From: an uncultured Acetatifactor sp.
Lineage (GTDB): Bacteria; Bacillota; Clostridia; Lachnospirales; Lachnospiraceae
Reading direction: 5' to 3'
DNA: 6,673 nucleotides
Assembly (NCBI GenBank): GCA_910584435.1
Contig: CAJUAP010000036.1
Span: 30,298 to 36,970 of the forward strand
A program made the position numbers and the translations under genes. The notes under the pieces are model-generated. The model saw nothing but the letters and a program-made list of their open reading frames with translations, searched no databases and had not been told where the DNA came from. This document shows, one piece after another, positions 4,934-6,673 of this stretch (positions within the stretch are counted from its first letter, which is position 1; the number at the start of each line of letters is the position of its first letter).

Positions 4934-5039
4934 TGGATGAACCATAGCAATTCTCAGGCGGCGTCTTTTGACGCCTTAGAATTCCTTTTCATTGGATGAA
5001 CCATAGCAATTCTTAGGCGGCGTCTTTTGACGCCTTAGA
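4934..5039 (-). repeat. Tandem 47-bp hairpin repeat inside the spc operon
   Basis: Positions 4934-4980 and 4993-5039 are identical at 46 of 47 bases (difference at 4955/5014), with a period of 59. The short spacers after each copy also match at 9 of 12 positions. On the minus strand each copy forms GGCGTC-AAAA-GACGCC. In the copy at 4993-5039 an outer CTAA/TTAG stem closes around a GCC bulge. There is no U-run after either stem, so they are not intrinsic terminators. The structure resembles REP or BIME units: paired stems between cistrons of a long mRNA. They would be transcribed with rpsH and rplF. I do not recognise the family. Confidence 0.9.
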
Positions 5040-5054
5040 TTTGCTTATCATCCT

Positions 5055-5456
5055 TTACCAAACAAACGCCAGCACTTCACCGCCAACCTGCATCTCACGT
5101 GCTTTCTTGTCCGTAATCACACCCTGATTGGTAGAAATAATTGCAATGCCGAGACCACCAAGTACCTTGGGCAGTTCGTCTTTACCTGCGTACACACGAA
5201 GTCCGGGCTTGGAAATTCTCTTGATTCCGGAGATAATCTTTTCCTTCTTGTCAGCGCCGTACTTCAATGTGATATGAATGGTCTTAAATCTTCCATCATC
5301 AATAATATCATATTTCGTTATATAACCCTCTTCCTGAAGTATCTGTGCAATAGACAGCTTCATCTTGGAAGCAGGTACATCAACCGTATCATGTTTCGCC
5401 ATATTTGCATTGCGGATTCTTGTCAGCATATCTGCAATAGGATCGCTCATTGTCAT
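5055..5456 (-). CDS. rpsH: 30S ribosomal protein S8
   Basis: Primary 16S rRNA-binding protein that organises the central domain of the small subunit; in E. coli it also represses the spc operon, which cannot be judged here. At 133 aa it has the normal size. It begins MTMSDPIADMLTRIRNAN, and the C-terminal RNA-binding block is intact: GGLGIAIISTNQGVITDKKA (residues 100-119) followed by GGEVLAFVW. ATG 5456 follows GGAGG with a 9-nt spacer; ATG 5450 is in frame but 15 nt away. It is 17 nt after rpsN and unusually far (171 nt) from rplF. Confidence 0.98.
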   Translation of the reverse strand: MTMSDPIADMLTRIRNANMAKHDTVDVPASKMKLSIAQILQEEGYITKYDIIDDGRFKTIHITLKYGADKKEKIISGIKRISKPGLRVYAGKDELPKVLGGLGIAIISTNQGVITDKKAREMQVGGEVLAFVW

Positions 5457-5473
5457 TGTTTTTCTCCTCCTTC

Positions 5474-5659
5474 CTACCAGCTTGCCTTCTTAACGCCGGG
5501 GATTTGCCCCTTATATGCCAGTTCGCGGAAGCATACTCTGCAAATGCCATATTTTCTCAAGTAAGCGTGGGGACGGCCGCAAATTCTGCAGCGGGTATAT
5601 GCCTGCGTAGAGAATTTCGGTTTGCGCTGCTGTTTCATTTTCAGTGATGTCTTAGCCAT
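5474..5659 (-). CDS. rpsN: 30S ribosomal protein S14, zinc-binding (type Z)
   Basis: Small-subunit head protein in its 61-residue zinc form, unlike the longer zinc-free form of enterics. The ribbon is complete: Cys24-X2-Cys27 (CRIC) and Cys40-X2-Cys43 (CRVC), with an intervening HAYLRKYGI. The C-terminal end FRELAYKGQIPGVKKASW is typical. The gene lies between rplE (15-nt gap) and rpsH (17-nt gap), its standard place. Many Firmicutes carry a second, zinc-free S14 gene elsewhere under zinc control; none is visible in this window. Confidence 0.98.
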   Translation of the reverse strand: MAKTSLKMKQQRKPKFSTQAYTRCRICGRPHAYLRKYGICRVCFRELAYKGQIPGVKKASW

Positions 5660-5674
5660 GAAAAACTTACCTCC

Positions 5675-6217
5675 TTATTGTTTTGCGAAAGGCATGTTGA
5701 ACAGTGTCAACAGCTCGCGCGCCTCTTCATCGGTCTTGGCTGTGGTTACAAAAATGACATCCATACCTCTGACTTTGTCAACCTTATCATACTCAATTTC
5801 CGGGAAGATAAGCTGCTCCTTAATGCCAAGGGCATAGTTTCCTCTTCCGTCAAAAGCATTCGGATTCACACCCCTGAAGTCACGCACACGAGGCAGTGCC
5901 AGATTCACCAAACGATCCAGGAATTCATACATTTTCTCACCGCGAAGCGTTGTCTTGCAGCCGATGTTCATTCCCTCTCTGATCTTGAAGTTAGCGATGG
6001 ACTTCTTCGCCTTGGTGAGCACTGCCTTCTGTCCGGTAATGGTTTCCATGTCCGAAACGGCATTCTCCAAAACCTTGGCGTTTTCCTTCGCTTCACCGAC
6101 ACCCATATTGACAACAATCTTGACGAGCTTGGGAACTTCCATTGCATTCTTATATCCGAACTTTTTCGTCATCGCTTCTACTATTTCATTATAGTATAAT
6201 TCTTTTAATCTTGCCAC
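5675..6217 (-). CDS. rplE: 50S ribosomal protein L5
   Basis: Binds 5S rRNA with L18 in the central protuberance and contacts P-site tRNA. At 180 aa it has normal length. Visible family stretches: PKLVKIVVNMGVGEAKENAK (residues 29-48), KKSIANFKIREGMNIGCKTT (71-90), LPRVRDFRGVNPNAFDGRGN (108-127) and the C-terminal GMDVIFVTTAKTDEEARELL. The start codon is GTG at 6217, the only non-ATG start among the supported genes, behind a good GGAGG with an 8-nt spacer. It follows rplX by 23 nt. Confidence 0.98.
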   Translation of the reverse strand: MARLKELYYNEIVEAMTKKFGYKNAMEVPKLVKIVVNMGVGEAKENAKVLENAVSDMETITGQKAVLTKAKKSIANFKIREGMNIGCKTTLRGEKMYEFLDRLVNLALPRVRDFRGVNPNAFDGRGNYALGIKEQLIFPEIEYDKVDKVRGMDVIFVTTAKTDEEARELLTLFNMPFAKQ

Positions 6218-6240
6218 TTTTCGTTCCTCCTTCCTATTGA

Positions 6241-6552
6241 TCAGTCAATCACTTCGCCTGTTGACTTTGCGAAACGAACCTTCTTGTCCCCATCCATCTT
6301 GAAGCCCACTCTGGTAGGCTTACCCTTATAGACAAGCATTACGTTTGAAATATCAATAGGAGCTTCCTTCTGAATGATGCCGCCGTTCGGATTTGCCTGT
6401 GAGGGCTTTGCATGTTTCGTAATCTTATTTACCCCTTCCACAAGCACTCTGTTCTTCTTGACGTCAACGGAAAGTACCTTTCCTTCCGCACCGCAGTCTT
6501 TGCCGGCGATTACCTTTACCGTATCGCCCTTTTTAATCTTCATTGTTGACAT
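6241..6552 (-). CDS. rplX: 50S ribosomal protein L24
   Basis: Early-assembly protein that helps initiate large-subunit assembly and sits near the exit of the peptide tunnel. The 103-aa length is standard. The KOW motif is near the N-terminus: KKGDTVKVIAGKDCGAEGKV (residues 7-26). It is followed by VEGVNKITKHAKPSQANPNG, with the usual C-terminal part RVGFKMDGDKKVRFAKSTGE. ATG 6552 stands 6 nt after GGAGG; the next ATG in frame (6543) is too far from it. It follows rplN by 11 nt, with its Shine-Dalgarno placed right after the rplN stop. Confidence 0.98.
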   Translation of the reverse strand: MSTMKIKKGDTVKVIAGKDCGAEGKVLSVDVKKNRVLVEGVNKITKHAKPSQANPNGGIIQKEAPIDISNVMLVYKGKPTRVGFKMDGDKKVRFAKSTGEVID

Positions 6553-6563
6553 ATGGCACCTCC

Positions 6564-6673
6564 TTACAGTACTTCCGGTGCCAGAGACACTATCTTCATG
6601 AACTGCTTCTCACGAAGTTCTCTTGCTACCGGCCCAAAAATACGGGTTCCTCTGGGTGTCTTGTCATCCTTGA
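6564..6673 (-). CDS. rplN: 50S ribosomal protein L14, C-terminal 35 residues (partial)
   Basis: Only the 3' end is in the window; the gene is cut by the right edge, not truncated by mutation as far as can be seen. The visible residues run from KDDKTPRGTRIFGPVARELR to MKIVSLAPEVL, the near-invariant L14 C-terminus. L14 lies at the subunit interface and contributes to an intersubunit bridge. It is the usual first gene of the spc operon, so the promoter and any leader regulation lie outside. The TAA stop is at 6566-6564. Confidence 0.97.
   Translation of the reverse strand, partial: KDDKTPRGTRIFGPVARELREKQFMKIVSLAPEVL

Overview
The window is an ordinary chromosomal segment of a low- to mid-GC Gram-positive bacterium. 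Protein wording, strong GGAGG-type Shine-Dalgarno sites and a zinc-type S14 all point to Clostridia, most likely Lachnospiraceae-like. That placement is inference from sequence feel, not from a search. Every gene I can support lies on the minus strand, so transcription runs from high to low coordinates.

From 6673 down to 1316 is the spc ribosomal protein operon in canonical order: rplN (3' end only), rplX, rplE, rpsN, rpsH, rplF, rplR, rpsE, rpmD, rplO, secY. Most gaps are 11-23 nt, and rplO and secY overlap by one base. Two gaps are abnormally wide. The 171-nt rpsH-rplF gap holds a tandem pair of 47-bp hairpin repeats. The 145-nt rpsE-rpmD gap holds a 30-codon open frame and a two-codon ORF, the latter with a good Shine-Dalgarno. 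A strong intrinsic terminator directly follows secY, so adk-map-infA and the alpha-operon genes that usually come next in Firmicutes are not in this transcription unit.

From about 1253 down to 293 is a separate purine unit: a possible promoter, a leader matching the ZTP (pfl, ZMP/ZTP-sensing) riboswitch consensus, an overlapping terminator hairpin that looks like its expression platform, a second perfect hairpin, a clear ribosome binding site, and a 235-aa archaeal-type (PurO-like) IMP cyclohydrolase. The pairing makes sense. ZMP (AICAR) is the purine intermediate that accumulates when 10-formyl-THF is short, and IMP cyclohydrolase catalyses the step just after ZMP is formylated.

From 1 to 292 there is no convincing gene. 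It holds a small hairpin behind the cyclohydrolase gene and a tandem 112-bp-period repeat whose unit folds into a 92-nt stem with about 25 base pairs. The repeat is cut by the window edge.

The best candidates for something undescribed are the 112-bp structured repeat, the hairpin repeat inside the spc operon and the odd rpsE-rpmD gap. The best-supported regulatory discovery is the ZTP riboswitch on a stand-alone IMP cyclohydrolase.
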